A DNA stretch of 64,000 nucleotides from Rossellomorea aquimaris. GTDB lineage: Bacteria > Bacillota > Bacilli > Bacillales > Bacillaceae_B. Both the position numbers and the translations under genes were made by a program. The notes beneath the pieces were generated by a model, which saw only the letters and a program-made list of their open reading frames with translations, had not been told where the DNA came from and ran no database searches. This document shows, in pieces, positions 1 through 8,934 of the stretch. The first letter of the stretch is position 1. Each line of letters opens with the position of its first letter. Location: contig NZ_JAIVAT010000003.1 in assembly GCF_020172085.1 (NCBI RefSeq), positions 62,001 through 126,000 on the forward strand, given 5' to 3'.

Positions 1-4
1 TGTA

Positions 5-1174
5 ATGAGCATTAATCAATGGTTAAATCAGAGGATAGAAAAGACCAAACAGGCTGGTTTATATCGAGAGTTAAGGACAATGAGCACTGCACCCCAGCCC
101 AAAATGGTAGTCAATGGTACACAACAGATTGTATTTTCATCCAATAACTATTTAGGCTTAGCGAATGATCCAATGGTAATGGAAAAGGCATTAAAAGTGT
201 TACAGGAATTTGGAATGGGAAGCAGCGGATCTAGATTAACAACTGGGAATACGGAATGGCATGAAAAGCTGGAGCAAAGGATTGCCAGTTTTAAGAGGAT
301 GGATGCTGCTCTTTTATTCTCAAGTGGCTATTTAGCAAACATTGGTGTTCTTTCAGCCTTGCCGGAAAAAGGGGATGTGTTGTTAAGCGACCAACTGAAC
401 CATGCAAGTATCATCGATGGCTGCCGGCTATCAAAAGCTGAAACGGTCATTTACAAGCATTCTGACATGAGTAATCTAGAGGAAAAATTAAAAGAAACAC
501 AAACGTATACTCGTAGATTCATTGTCACAGATGGTGTTTTTAGTATGGACGGAACGATTGCTCCATTAGATGAAATTATGAAACTATCTGAACGGTATGA
601 TGCTTATGTCATTGTAGATGATGCACATGCTACAGGTGTTTTGGGCGAAAGAGGCAGAGGAACAAGTGAACTTTTTGGAGTTTCTCCGGATGTAGTCATA
701 GGAACTTTAAGTAAAGCAGTAGGAGTTGAAGGTGGTTTTGTAACGGGTTCTAACGTTTTGATCGATTTTTTAATCAATCATACTAGAACGTTTATATTTC
801 AAACGTCTCTCCCCCCGGTAAGTTGTGGAGCTGCCTACACCGCATTCGATATCATTGAGAAAGGTCAGAAATTAAGGGAAAAATTACATAGACAAATAGA
901 CGTAATAAAAAGCTCACTGGAATCAATGGGATTCACAGTATATGGACAGGATACACCGATTATCCCTGTGATTATTGGTGATGCAGAAAAGTCGGTTATG
1001 TTTTCAAAAAAGCTTCAGGAAAACGGTATCTATGCACCTGCGATTCGACCTCCGACTGTTCCTGAAGGAGAGAGTCGCATCCGACTAACGGTTACTGCTA
1101 CTCATAATGATTCAGAAATTCAGCATTTGCTTGCAGCGTTTGAAGAGATTGGAAGAGAGCTGGATATCATCTAA
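5..1174 (+). CDS. bioF: 8-amino-7-oxononanoate synthase (KAPA synthase)
   Basis: PLP-dependent alpha-oxoamine synthase of 389 aa, the usual length for BioF. It joins pimeloyl-ACP or pimeloyl-CoA with L-alanine to give 8-amino-7-oxononanoate, an early step of biotin synthesis in the cytoplasm. Visible motifs are the LFSSGYLANIG segment, SDQLNHASIIDG, DDAHATGVLGERGRG (PLP-ring aspartate and histidine) and GTLSKAVGVEGG, whose Lys237 should form the internal aldimine. Glycine C-acetyltransferase (Kbl) is the main alternative, but the SKAVG-EGG form and the BioI-like P450 downstream favour BioF. The ATG lies four bases from the window edge, so its ribosome binding site and any upstream bio genes are not visible. 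A terminator follows directly. Confidence 0.85.
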   Translation: MSINQWLNQRIEKTKQAGLYRELRTMSTAPQPKMVVNGTQQIVFSSNNYLGLANDPMVMEKALKVLQEFGMGSSGSRLTTGNTEWHEKLEQRIASFKRMDAALLFSSGYLANIGVLSALPEKGDVLLSDQLNHASIIDGCRLSKAETVIYKHSDMSNLEEKLKETQTYTRRFIVTDGVFSMDGTIAPLDEIMKLSERYDAYVIVDDAHATGVLGERGRGTSELFGVSPDVVIGTLSKAVGVEGGFVTGSNVLIDFLINHTRTFIFQTSLPPVSCGAAYTAFDIIEKGQKLREKLHRQIDVIKSSLESMGFTVYGQDTPIIPVIIGDAEKSVMFSKKLQENGIYAPAIRPPTVPEGESRIRLTVTATHNDSEIQHLLAAFEEIGRELDII

Positions 1175-1204
1175 TGACGTCGAATATAGCTGCAGGTTAT
1201 AACA

Positions 1205-1229
1205 GATGCGGTAAAACGCATCTTTTTTT
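1205..1229 (+). terminator. Rho-independent terminator after bioF
   Basis: A six-base-pair stem (GATGCG / CGCATC) with a short A-rich loop is followed by seven or more T residues. It separates bioF from the P450 gene, so the two are probably not a simple single transcript. Confidence 0.8.
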
Positions 1230-1315
1230 AGTTTAAGGATTAATGTAAGAAAAAGCGAAGGCTTTCACCATTACGTTTTTCTAATTCAATACAAAAGAAG
1301 TTTAGGAGGCAGCAC

Positions 1316-2506
1316 ATGATGAACCAAAGTACGGACCGATTTACATTTGAAATGACAGAAAACCCGTATTCTTTTTATGAGGAAATACGTTCCATTTCTC
1401 CGGTTTATAAAGGGAGTTTTTTGAAATATCCTGGATGGTTCGTAACTGGATATCAAGAAGCGTTAACCATCCTTAAAGATCATCGTTTTCAAACTCGAAT
1501 TCCACTTCCTGAGACAACGAAAAAGTATGAAGCCTTAAAAGATATCCAAAATCGTATGATGCTTTTTAGAAACCCACCTGATCATGGAAGATTACGTAAG
1601 CTTGTCAGCCACAAGTTTACTCCTGCTAAAATTGAAAAGTGTCGTCCGTTTATAGAAAAAATAGCAATCGATTTATGGAATAGCCTAAAGAATAAGAGGA
1701 AAATAGATGTGATTTCCGATTTCGCCTATCCTTTTGCCAGTCTTGTTATTGCAAAAATTATAGGGATTCCAGATGAAGATAAAGATATCTTTCGTGGATG
1801 GGCATTGAATTTGATTCAATCAATCGACTTTACACGGTCAAGACGATCCATTGTCGACGGAAACCTTACAACATTGGAGATGCTAACATTTTTTAAAGAT
1901 CTCATTATAAAAAGGAGCCATTCTCCTCAGGATGATCTGATTAGCGAATTATTACATCAAGAAGATAAGAAGCTAACGGAAGAAGAATTATTAGCAACTG
2001 CCGTGTTACTTTTGATTGCTGGACATGAAACGACCGTCAATTTAATAAGCAATTCACTCTATTGTTTATTAAAAAATCCAAAAGAGTACCATAAATTGAT
2101 TGAAAATCCATCCCTTATTGAATCAGCAATCGAGGAATGTTTACGATATGAAAGCCCTACTCAAATGATCGCCAGGATCGCATCAGAGGATGTTGAACTG
2201 AACAACGTGCAGATTCGAAAAGGTGATCATGTCTACGTCCTCATTGGAGCGGCTAATCGAGATCCTAAACAATTTTCGAACGGAGATGACTTTGAAATTA
2301 CAAGAAATCCAAACCCTCACCTTGCATTTGGATCAGGTATTCATTTCTGTTTAGGTTCTGCGTTAGCGAGGTTAGAGGCTCAAATTGCGATACAAACGCT
2401 TATACAAAACGAAGGAAACATCCAACTAGAATCCAAAGAGGTCGAATGGAGAAATCTAGTGGGCTTTAGAGCTATGAAAGAAATGTATGTACATTTAAAT
2501 CATTAA
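1316..2506 (+). CDS. bioI: Cytochrome P450, BioI-like (pimeloyl-forming)
   Basis: A 396-aa soluble bacterial P450. The oxygen-binding I-helix motif AGHETT lies near residue 235, ExxR (EECLR) near 276, and the heme-ligand loop FGSGIHFCLG puts the cysteine at residue 345. B. subtilis BioI is about the same length and oxidatively cleaves acyl-ACP to pimeloyl-ACP for biotin synthesis; the neighbouring bioF makes that the likely role. A different CYP107-type oxidation cannot be excluded. AGGAGG at 1304-1309 serves either of two tandem ATGs (1316 or 1319). Confidence 0.75.
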   Translation: MMNQSTDRFTFEMTENPYSFYEEIRSISPVYKGSFLKYPGWFVTGYQEALTILKDHRFQTRIPLPETTKKYEALKDIQNRMMLFRNPPDHGRLRKLVSHKFTPAKIEKCRPFIEKIAIDLWNSLKNKRKIDVISDFAYPFASLVIAKIIGIPDEDKDIFRGWALNLIQSIDFTRSRRSIVDGNLTTLEMLTFFKDLIIKRSHSPQDDLISELLHQEDKKLTEEELLATAVLLLIAGHETTVNLISNSLYCLLKNPKEYHKLIENPSLIESAIEECLRYESPTQMIARIASEDVELNNVQIRKGDHVYVLIGAANRDPKQFSNGDDFEITRNPNPHLAFGSGIHFCLGSALARLEAQIAIQTLIQNEGNIQLESKEVEWRNLVGFRAMKEMYVHLNH

Positions 2507-2700
2507 TGTAAATATATAAACCTATCAAAAGGGGGACTACCATCTTACTTCTATCGAGTCCGTCCAGATTATTTACTGGGCAATGCGGTGATGGAGTTTT
2601 GTCTCATTCTTATATCCTGAAAGGAGATAGACAAAGAAATTTAATATTTCCTTAAAGGCTAGTATAGTAAAGGTGTATTCCATTATAGGGGGCAAATACA

Positions 2701-3111
2701 TTGGACTTTGAAATCGTAGAGCGTCTTAACAGTGAACAAGTCGAAGAATTACATGTGATGTATCAAACCGAATGGTGGACGAAGGGGCGGACAATTTCTG
2801 ACATTCAAAGTATGCTTGAGAATTCAGACATTGTTATGGGATTTGTTGGAGCAAAAGATAAAGAATTAGTCGCTTTTGCACGTATACTTACTGATTACGT
2901 TTATAAAGCCATTATTTTTGATGTCATTGTTCATACTTCCTGTCGTGGAAAACACGTTGGTGAGAAATTGATGAACCAACTCATTAAACACCCCTCTCTA
3001 CATAAAATAAAACATTTCGAACTTTACTGCAGACCAGAAATGATACCTTTCTACGAAAAATGGGGCTTTACAAATAATCTGGGTGAACTCCAATTTATGA
3101 GACGTGGATGA
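2701..3111 (+). CDS. GNAT family N-acetyltransferase
   Basis: A 136-aa single-domain GNAT protein, expected to transfer an acetyl group from acetyl-CoA to an unknown amine. The acetyl-CoA pyrophosphate loop is visible as CRGKHVGEKLM, preceded by the strand FDVIVHTS and followed by the C-terminal PFYEKWGF motif typical of the fold. The start is TTG, placed after an AGGGGG-type ribosome binding site at 2687-2692. It stands alone and ends just before a strong terminator. The substrate cannot be read from the sequence. Confidence 0.8.
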   Translation: MDFEIVERLNSEQVEELHVMYQTEWWTKGRTISDIQSMLENSDIVMGFVGAKDKELVAFARILTDYVYKAIIFDVIVHTSCRGKHVGEKLMNQLIKHPSLHKIKHFELYCRPEMIPFYEKWGFTNNLGELQFMRRG

Positions 3112-3130
3112 TTATGTTGGTCGTTAAAGG

Positions 3131-3173
3131 GGGCGTTAATTCAAGAAGGATTAACGCCCTTTTTTGTTGAATT
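3131..3173 (+). terminator. Terminator, copy 1 of a repeated terminator element
   Basis: GGGCGTTAAT pairs with ATTAACGCCC across a nine-base loop and is followed by six T residues. The sequence through TTTTTTGTTGAATT resembles the elements at 33437-33480 and 57632-57675, so this is one copy of a dispersed terminator family rather than an isolated hairpin. Confidence 0.85.
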
Positions 3174-3276
3174 CCTTATTGAACCACCTGGGTAGGTTAA
3201 TGTAATGAATGAGTTAAATTAAAGAATTGCTTTCTTAGAGATACAGAGACTTTTGCCCAAATAAGGAGATGAAATC

Positions 3277-3945
3277 ATGAAATTACTGCTCACATCTGCA
3301 GGCGTCAATAACAAAAGCATACACGAAGCTCTGGTCTCCATGCTGGACAAGCCGATCGCTGATTCCACCGCCCTGTGCATCCCCACCGCCATGTACGGAC
3401 ACCCATGGGTCGGTCCCGGCGTCAAAACATGGGAGTTCATCAGCGGGAATTCCGAGAATCCAATGGTTGACCTGGGATGGAAGTCTGTCGGAGTGCTGGA
3501 ACTTACAGCACTGCCAAGCATCGACCGAGAGCGCTGGGTGCCGCTGATCAAGGAGACGGATGTCCTGCTGGTATCGGGCGGCGACGCTCTCTATTTGGCT
3601 CATTGGATGCGACAATCCGGTCTGGCCGAGCTCTTGCCAACACTGAACGCAGTCTATGTGGGAATGAGCGCGGGGAGTATGGTGATGGCCCCGAATATCG
3701 GGGAAGACTTCGTTGGCTGGACTCCGCCGACCGGCGGGGATGAAGCGTTGGGAATGGTTGATTTTTCAATATTTCCCCATCTGGACCATGAGATGCTGCC
3801 GGAAAACACGATGGCTGATGCCGAGCGATGGGCCGCAGGGTTGAACGGTCAGGCGTATGGTATTGATGATGAGACCGCAATTAAAGTGGTGGATGGAGAG
3901 GTCGAAGTTGTTTCGGAGGGGAATTGGAGACTGTTTTCGTCCTGA
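3277..3945 (+). CDS. Peptidase E-like (S51) / class I glutamine amidotransferase-like protein
   Basis: A 222-aa protein of the peptidase S51 fold. A glycine-rich strand (LLVSGGDALYLAHW) precedes the nucleophile elbow GMSAGSM, where the serine in SAG corresponds to the catalytic serine of alpha-aspartyl dipeptidase (PepE). S51 enzymes hydrolyse Asp-X dipeptides or act as cyanophycinases; the substrate here is unknown. The gene is more GC-rich than bioF/bioI upstream, and a shift in codon use continues into the PadR/ABC block, which suggests separate acquisition. An AAGGAG-type site precedes the ATG. A terminator follows. Confidence 0.7.
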   Translation: MKLLLTSAGVNNKSIHEALVSMLDKPIADSTALCIPTAMYGHPWVGPGVKTWEFISGNSENPMVDLGWKSVGVLELTALPSIDRERWVPLIKETDVLLVSGGDALYLAHWMRQSGLAELLPTLNAVYVGMSAGSMVMAPNIGEDFVGWTPPTGGDEALGMVDFSIFPHLDHEMLPENTMADAERWAAGLNGQAYGIDDETAIKVVDGEVEVVSEGNWRLFSS

Positions 3946-3954
3946 TATTACGGC

Positions 3955-3990
3955 AAAAGCTGAAGATCGAATAATTGATCTTCAGCTTTT
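3955..3990. terminator. Bidirectional-looking terminator
   Basis: AAAAGCTGAAGATC pairs perfectly with GATCTTCAGCTTTT across an eight-base loop, giving a 14-bp stem with a T tract. It ends the peptidase E-like gene. Confidence 0.85.
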
Positions 3991-4000
3991 ATAAAATGGG

Positions 4001-4056
4001 TTGACAAAAATCACTACTTTGTCATACTATATACTAGTAATTAGTAATACTGAGTA
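4001..4056 (+). promoter_or_regulatory. Promoter and putative PadR operator
   Basis: A consensus -35 (TTGACA, 4001-4006) is followed after 16-18 nt by CATACT/TACTAT near 4023-4030. Overlapping and downstream are the direct repeat TAGTAAT-TAGTAAT (4035-4048) and the motif AGTAATACTGAGTA (4043-4056). An almost identical motif occurs at 4853-4866 upstream of the ABC genes. Such an element over the promoter of a padR gene suggests autorepression; that role is inferred. Confidence 0.55.
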
Positions 4057-4086
4057 GAGTGGAATATTAATACAGGGGGTGAATGT

Positions 4087-4425
4087 TTGGAAAACTTCAC
4101 AGAAATGCTAAAAGGGGTTCTTGAAGGGTGTGTGCTTGAAATCATCAGCCGCGGTGAAACGTATGGCTATGAAATCACGCAGCAGCTGAGAGAACTTGGT
4201 TTCACGGATGTGGTGGAAGGCACAGTCTATACCATTACCATGCGCCTTGAGAAAAACAATCTGGTGAATATTGAAAAGAAGAAAAGCACTGTAGGGCCGC
4301 CGAGAAAATTTTATACCCTTAATGAAGCCGGGCAAGAGAAGCTCAAGATTTTCTGGGGGAAATGGGAATTCCTTTCAAGCAAGATGAACGAACTCAAAAC
4401 AAAAGAAATGATAAGGAGAGGATAA
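4087..4425 (+). CDS. PadR family transcriptional regulator
   Basis: A 112-aa winged-helix regulator of the short PadR subfamily. The N-terminal helix [21 protein letters not shown], the YGYEITQQL segment and the wing ([14 protein letters not shown]) are characteristic. The short subfamily usually represses an adjacent multidrug-type exporter and is released by its ligand. TTG start after a GGGGGTGA ribosome binding site. One base separates its stop from the DUF1048 gene, and an ABC exporter follows, so it is probably the local repressor of this operon. Confidence 0.88.
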   Translation: MENFTEMLKGVLEGCVLEIISRGETYGYEITQQLRELGFTDVVEGTVYTITMRLEKNNLVNIEKKKSTVGPPRKFYTLNEAGQEKLKIFWGKWEFLSSKMNELKTKEMIRRG

Positions 4426-4426
4426 A

Positions 4427-4771
4427 ATGAAATTTATTGAAAAGATAACTGGCAGTTTTGCCGACAAGCGTGAATGGCGTGCGATGGAAGCCCGTGCGAA
4501 GACATTGCCAAGTGAGTACCTCAATGCCTACAAGGCTATCCAAAAATATATGTGGACAGCCGGAGGTCTCACCGACTGGAAAGACACGAGTAGAGTTTTT
4601 AATGGCATTCTGGATTTGTTCGAAGAAGGGGCAGCGGAAGGCAAGGAAGTCACTGATCTCACTGGAGAGGACGTAGCCGCTTTCTGTGATGAACTAGTGA
4701 AAGACTCGGAAAAGTGGAGTGACAAGCACCGGGCGAAGTTGAATGATACGATCGGTCGTGGAAAAAAGTGA
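4427..4771 (+). CDS. DUF1048 family protein
   Basis: A 114-aa, mostly helical, charged cytoplasmic protein with the N-terminal pattern [17 protein letters not shown] and a central KAIQKYMW, typical of DUF1048. Members of this family are commonly encoded next to short PadR regulators; their biochemical role is not established. It is tightly coupled to padR upstream (one-base gap) with the AAGGAGAGG ribosome binding site inside the padR 3' end. A helper role in sensing or in exporter control is inference only. Confidence 0.75.
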   Translation: MKFIEKITGSFADKREWRAMEARAKTLPSEYLNAYKAIQKYMWTAGGLTDWKDTSRVFNGILDLFEEGAAEGKEVTDLTGEDVAAFCDELVKDSEKWSDKHRAKLNDTIGRGKK

Positions 4772-4852
4772 ATGTAATCGGTTATACCGACTGAATGGCG
4801 GGTGAAAAATGCAGAACCAAGACTATTCAGTTGTTTTTTTACCATAGTAGTA

Positions 4853-4877
4853 AGTGATACTGATTACCTGTATCACT
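4853..4877. promoter_or_regulatory. Palindromic operator-like site before the ABC exporter genes
   Basis: AGTGATAC and GTATCACT form a perfect eight-base inverted repeat separated by nine bases. The left half with its downstream bases (AGTGATACTGATTA) matches the site at 4043-4056 in 12 of 14 positions. It lies 34 bp before the ABC ATPase start, which would allow a second PadR-controlled initiation or block read-through. Confidence 0.5.
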
Positions 4878-4910
4878 AAGTAGCTTTTGAAATTGAGGGA
4901 GGAAAAATAC

Positions 4911-5684
4911 ATGAGTCACGCAGCGCTTTCAGTAAAAGGATTGAAAAAATCGTTCAAAGACAAGGAAGTTTTAATGGGTGTGGATTTTGAGGTGCAGCGT
5001 GGAGAGATATTCGCGCTTCTAGGTTCCAATGGGGCGGGTAAAACAACGATTGTTAATATTCTTTCGACGCTGTTGAAGGCGGATAGCGGTAATGGGAGTG
5101 TGTGCAACTTTGATGTACAGCATCAACCGGATCAGGTTCGCCGGAGCATCAGTCTGACAGGTCAGTTTGCTGCTATAGACGGCATCCAGACAGGAAGGGA
5201 AAATCTGATTATGATTGCCAAGTTGCGGGGAGTGCCCAATCCTTCCCGAATCGCAGACGATCTTTTAACAAGATTCAGTTTGACCGAGGCCGCCAACCGG
5301 CGTGCAGATACGTATTCCGGGGGGATGAAACGCCGGCTTGATCTCGCTATGAGCCTGATTGGCGCGCCTCCTGTCATCTTTCTCGATGAGCCGACGACAG
5401 GGCTTGACCCGGAAGCCAGGATGGAAGTCTGGGAAACCGTCAAGGAGCTTGCGGGTGGGGGGACGACTATATTACTGACGACCCAGTACCTGGAGGAAGC
5501 GGAACAGCTGGCGGACCGGATCGCCATTCTTCATGGAGGGAAAATCATTACGACGGGTACCCTTGTTGAACTGAAGGAAATGTTCCCGCCTGCGAAAGTA
5601 GAGTATATCGAGAAGCAGCCGACGCTAGAGGAAATCTTCCTCGCAATCATTGGCAAAAAAGGAGGAAATGAACATGAACAGTAA
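4911..5684 (+). CDS. ABC transporter ATP-binding protein (DrrA-like)
   Basis: A 257-aa ABC ATPase. The Walker A motif GSNGAGKTT, signature YSGGMKRRLDLA, Walker B VIFLDEPTTGLDP and the TTQYLEEAEQLADR switch region are all present. The DrrA/CcmA type energises small two-protein exporters of drugs or antibiotics. The chosen ATG follows GGGAGG at a good distance; an earlier in-frame start at 4887 lacks one. It overlaps the permease gene by 11 bp. PadR control and the DrrAB architecture suggest an inducible drug or toxic-compound exporter; the substrate is unknown. Confidence 0.88.
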   Translation: MSHAALSVKGLKKSFKDKEVLMGVDFEVQRGEIFALLGSNGAGKTTIVNILSTLLKADSGNGSVCNFDVQHQPDQVRRSISLTGQFAAIDGIQTGRENLIMIAKLRGVPNPSRIADDLLTRFSLTEAANRRADTYSGGMKRRLDLAMSLIGAPPVIFLDEPTTGLDPEARMEVWETVKELAGGGTTILLTTQYLEEAEQLADRIAILHGGKIITTGTLVELKEMFPPAKVEYIEKQPTLEEIFLAIIGKKGGNEHEQ

Positions 5685-6423
5685 CACAGGAGTTTTATTT
5701 GGCCGATTGATGCGTGGTATTTTACGGAGTCCTGATACGATTATCACGGTTGCCGTTACTCCGATTATGATGCTGTTGTTATTTGTCTATGTATTTGGCG
5801 GTGCCATCGAGACAGGAACGGACAGCTATGTGAATTACTTGTTACCCGGAATTCTTCTGATTACGATTGCGTCAGGTGTCGCTTATACATCGCATCGGCT
5901 CTTTACGGATGCGAAGAGCGGACTGATGGCGCGTTTTATGACGATGCCCATTAAACGATCCTCAATATTATGGGCCCACGTATTGACTTCCCTTGTTTCC
6001 AATTTGCTTGCTGTAATGGTGGTTATTCTCGTTGCGCTGTTGATGGGATTTCGTACGGGTGCGGATATCTTGGAGTGGCTTGCGGTAGCAGGAGTACTAG
6101 TACTGTTTACGCTTGCCTTGACATGGCTGGCGGTTATTCCCGGATTGACGGCAGACTCTATGGAAGGGGCAACGGCATATTCGTATCCACTTGTATTTCT
6201 GCCTTTTATCAGTTCAGCTTTTGTCCCCACGGAAACGATGCCGACCGTTGTAAGGGTATTCGCAGAGAATCAGCCCGTGACGTCCATCGTGAATGCGATT
6301 CGTGCCCTTTTGTATGATGGGACTGTCGGCAGCGATATTTGGACGTCGCTTGCCTGGTGCGTTGGTATCATGTTCCTTTCATACTTCATTGCCAACAAAG
6401 TATTTAAACGCCAGGTAGGCTAA
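5674..6423 (+). CDS. ABC-2 type permease (DrrB-like)
   Basis: A 249-aa integral membrane protein with about six hydrophobic segments and the ABC-2 family pattern: an N-terminal amphipathic region, a first membrane segment TVAVTPIMMLLLFVYVFGGA, and a late LVFLPFISSAFVPTETMP loop. It should form the pore partnered with the ATPase encoded immediately upstream. The ATG at 5674 has GGAGG eight bases away; the in-frame ATG at 5668 is too close. Its start lies inside the 3' end of the ATPase gene, which suggests translational coupling. Confidence 0.87.
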   Translation: MNSNTGVLFGRLMRGILRSPDTIITVAVTPIMMLLLFVYVFGGAIETGTDSYVNYLLPGILLITIASGVAYTSHRLFTDAKSGLMARFMTMPIKRSSILWAHVLTSLVSNLLAVMVVILVALLMGFRTGADILEWLAVAGVLVLFTLALTWLAVIPGLTADSMEGATAYSYPLVFLPFISSAFVPTETMPTVVRVFAENQPVTSIVNAIRALLYDGTVGSDIWTSLAWCVGIMFLSYFIANKVFKRQVG

Positions 6424-6611
6424 TGCAACAAAATAATCATTTACCGTTACGTGCAATGAAGCAGCTTTCAGGTGAAATAAGAGTCTGTTGATAAATAATA
6501 GTAATTAATGGATAATAAAAACTGAATGTTCAGATTAATTCTGTTTCATTAATAAATGACTATAAAGCCTCACGATGTAAGCTATATTCTTAACGAGAGG
6601 TGAAAAAGCAC

Positions 6612-7148
6612 ATGAAACTGGGACTGATGGATACGATTCGCATGGAATTTGATTTTTGCTGGGATAAAGAGACATGGTTTTTACCACTGGAACCGGCACT
6701 TGAAGGTTTAAGTTCCATAGATGCAAGCTGGCAGCCTCCTGGGGGAGGGAATACCATTTGGCAAACAGTGAACCACCTCAATGTATATAACGCACTCCTT
6801 ATCAGGCAAATAAATGATGCAAAGACCGGGAAAACGGTATCGAATATGAACGCTTCATTTGGTGATATTGGTGGACCAGTAGATCCTAAATGGACATCAA
6901 TCTTTGAGAAGGATACGTTTGGAGATAGCGGGGACCCGTCAGATTCAGAAAAATGGAAAGCAGTCCTGGCAGAAACACATCTGATTTGTGAAAATGTGCG
7001 AAATTCATTAACACATGTGGATGAGAGTCACATTCAAGAGGAGCTTGTTGAGATTTTGACTCGTCAAGTTTTGCACAACGCTTACCATATAGGGCAAATT
7101 GTACTCGTACGCAAACAACAGGGATCCTGGCCAAAGGAGCGGGATTAA
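6612..7148 (+). CDS. DinB superfamily protein
   Basis: A 178-aa protein of the DinB/YfiT four-helix-bundle superfamily. Metal-ligand histidines are expected in WQTVNHLNVYN and in the late HNAYHIGQIV motif, both present. Family members are metal-dependent proteins, some of them thiol S-transferases; many have no assigned reaction. The ATG at 6612 is preceded by GAGAGGTGA; an in-frame GTG at 6600 would overlap the ribosome binding site. It is close to the RDD gene downstream (53 bp). Confidence 0.8.
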   Translation: MKLGLMDTIRMEFDFCWDKETWFLPLEPALEGLSSIDASWQPPGGGNTIWQTVNHLNVYNALLIRQINDAKTGKTVSNMNASFGDIGGPVDPKWTSIFEKDTFGDSGDPSDSEKWKAVLAETHLICENVRNSLTHVDESHIQEELVEILTRQVLHNAYHIGQIVLVRKQQGSWPKERD

Positions 7149-7201
7149 GTTGGTCTTGAAAGGACTGCTTAATAGAAACAGAGAAGTAGGAGGGTGGTCG
7201 T

Positions 7202-7726
7202 TTGGATTATATCTGGAGCTTCATCATTTTGGTGATCATGGGATATTTTCTTCGTCTTCAGATTCGATCGGAGTATGAGTTGGAATCTATAAGGACGTTT
7301 CATCATCATGATGATACTTTTATTAGGGCTGGTCTGACAAGAAAGTTGCTGTCGAGTGGAATCGATTTGATTCCACTGTTTTGTTTTTATTCCATACTCG
7401 ATCAACTGGGGATTTCTCCACTAGTAAAGCTACTATCTACTTTGTGCTTCGTTATAACCTACTATATTTTATTCATCAGGATTATCACACAAACCCTTGG
7501 TCATAAGCTCTTGAAAATAAAAGTGATTCCACTGAAAAAAGATCAAAACCTTACAATGAAACAAATTCTAAAGAGAATTATTTTTCATATTGTGTTATTT
7601 CCTCTAATGATTTTTCAAATACCTTTTCTCAGGAGTCAAAAGAAACCGTTCTTGGCAGACAAATGTTCAAATACGGAATTAGTACAAGTTACAAGCGGTC
7701 TAGGTGAAAAGTGGATCAATCGTTGA
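7202..7726 (+). CDS. RDD family membrane protein
   Basis: A 174-aa protein with an N-terminal membrane helix (IWSFIILVIMGYFL) and two or three further hydrophobic segments. The order RAGLTRKLLSSGIDLIPL followed by ITQTLGHKLLKIKVIP matches the RDD fold, whose Arg-Asp-Asp residues sit in the first and later membrane helices, though the second Asp is not obvious. Some RDD proteins are ion antiporters; most are unassigned. TTG start with AGGAGGG seven bases upstream. Confidence 0.7.
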   Translation: MDYIWSFIILVIMGYFLRLQIRSEYELESIRTFHHHDDTFIRAGLTRKLLSSGIDLIPLFCFYSILDQLGISPLVKLLSTLCFVITYYILFIRIITQTLGHKLLKIKVIPLKKDQNLTMKQILKRIIFHIVLFPLMIFQIPFLRSQKKPFLADKCSNTELVQVTSGLGEKWINR

Positions 7727-7893
7727 AACGAACTATTATTCTCTCACAGGAAATAGTCAAGGTGAAAATGTGAATGTTTCATAGTATTTTGCACTAAATG
7801 GAGGAAGAATCTTGATGAAAATGGAATACCTTTAATATGGTATTTAGTCCACATGAATATATCTGAATAAAGACTCTAATTGGAGGAATGTGA

Positions 7894-8358
7894 ATGGCAT
7901 TCGTTTCAATTTATACTGTTGGAAGGTTAAATCAGCCTTATGATCACCCGACATCTCGTGAGTTTTATGAAATGGGATATAAAGTCATGCGTCAGGCATA
8001 TTTATCAGGAAATCTTATAGAAGAGTTTTCATCAGATGGAATCACACTGACTGAAGAATCGGAGAGTAAAGGTTACCCTGTCCTGACACTAACGGTATGG
8101 AAAAACCTGGATTCCTTATATCGTTTTACTTATTCGGGGAAACACAGCCAGGCATTGAGAAATAGAAACAAATGGATGGAGCCTGATTACGGGAAACATT
8201 TCTCATATGTAGCCTGGTGGACAGAGAAGGTGAAGGATGTTTCATGGGATGAAGCCTTTAAGAGATACAATCATTATCTTGACCATGAAGCCACTCCCTT
8301 TGCGTTTGACTTAAAGCAAGCGTTTGATGAGAATGGGAATCCGTATATTCTGAAGTAG
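7894..8358 (+). CDS. DUF3291 domain protein
   Basis: A 154-aa soluble protein. The start MAFVSIYTVGRLNQPYDHP, the central VWKNLDSLYRFTYSGKH and the FSYVAWWTE motif match the DUF3291 pattern, a ferredoxin-like fold related to dimeric alpha-beta barrel monooxygenases. No reaction is established. The ATG follows a GGAGGAATGTG site. The next gene, a YciI-type protein with a similar fold, begins 37 bp downstream, and the two may be cotranscribed. Confidence 0.75.
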   Translation: MAFVSIYTVGRLNQPYDHPTSREFYEMGYKVMRQAYLSGNLIEEFSSDGITLTEESESKGYPVLTLTVWKNLDSLYRFTYSGKHSQALRNRNKWMEPDYGKHFSYVAWWTEKVKDVSWDEAFKRYNHYLDHEATPFAFDLKQAFDENGNPYILK

Positions 8359-8395
8359 AGTTTTAATGGACAATAAAGAAGTTGGAGGTATGTGT

Positions 8396-8746
8396 ATGTT
8401 ATTTATGATGATTGTCAAAGCTTCCAAAAACTCGGAAGCCGAAAATCTTCCAAGCCCTGAGCTCATGGAAGAGATGACAAAGTACAATGAGGAATTAGTG
8501 AATGCAGGCGTACGGGTGATGGCGAAAGGACTGCATCCAAGTTCAAATGGACTTCGCGTTTCCTTTCCTGAACCAGGAGGTAAGCCTGTAGTAACGGAAG
8601 GTCCATTTGAGGTGAAAGACTTAGTTGCAGGATTTTTCCTGATCGATGTGAAGTCGAGGGAAGAAGCCATCGAGTGGGCCATGCGGGTACCGGATCCCCA
8701 AGGAAACGGGGAAGGACAGGTTGAACTGCGTCAAGTATTTGAGTGA
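8396..8746 (+). CDS. YciI-related (DGPF-type) protein
   Basis: A 116-aa dimeric alpha-beta barrel protein. Diagnostic motifs are MLFMMIVKASKNSEA, the conserved TEGPFEVKDLVAGFFLIDVKS block (DGPF/EGPF motif) and AIEWAMRVPDP near the C terminus. These proteins are often encoded beside ECF sigma factors in actinobacteria and proteobacteria; none is intact here. The start at 8396 is chosen because GGAGG (8384-8388) stands seven bases upstream, while the in-frame ATG at 8390 is only one base away. Confidence 0.8.
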   Translation: MLFMMIVKASKNSEAENLPSPELMEEMTKYNEELVNAGVRVMAKGLHPSSNGLRVSFPEPGGKPVVTEGPFEVKDLVAGFFLIDVKSREEAIEWAMRVPDPQGNGEGQVELRQVFE

Positions 8747-8934
8747 GGCTCCCTGATCTAACAAATACAATTAAAATAGGCACTGTGTTTAGGGAGGTAA
8801 TGGAAATGGGGAAATACCCGAACCTGAAACTATTCTCTTGCTAGCGGCGAAGGCTGCTATGAGGGATGCCCAGATATTAAATTAGCGGTCTTTGCTATTT
8901 CTTATGCAAACTCAATAAGAAAGCAGGGATACGT

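Noticed and set aside
8803..8847. 14-codon frame after a good ribosome binding site
   Set aside because: Too short to judge; it may be a leader peptide or a remnant of a lost gene after the YciI gene, but nothing else supports it.
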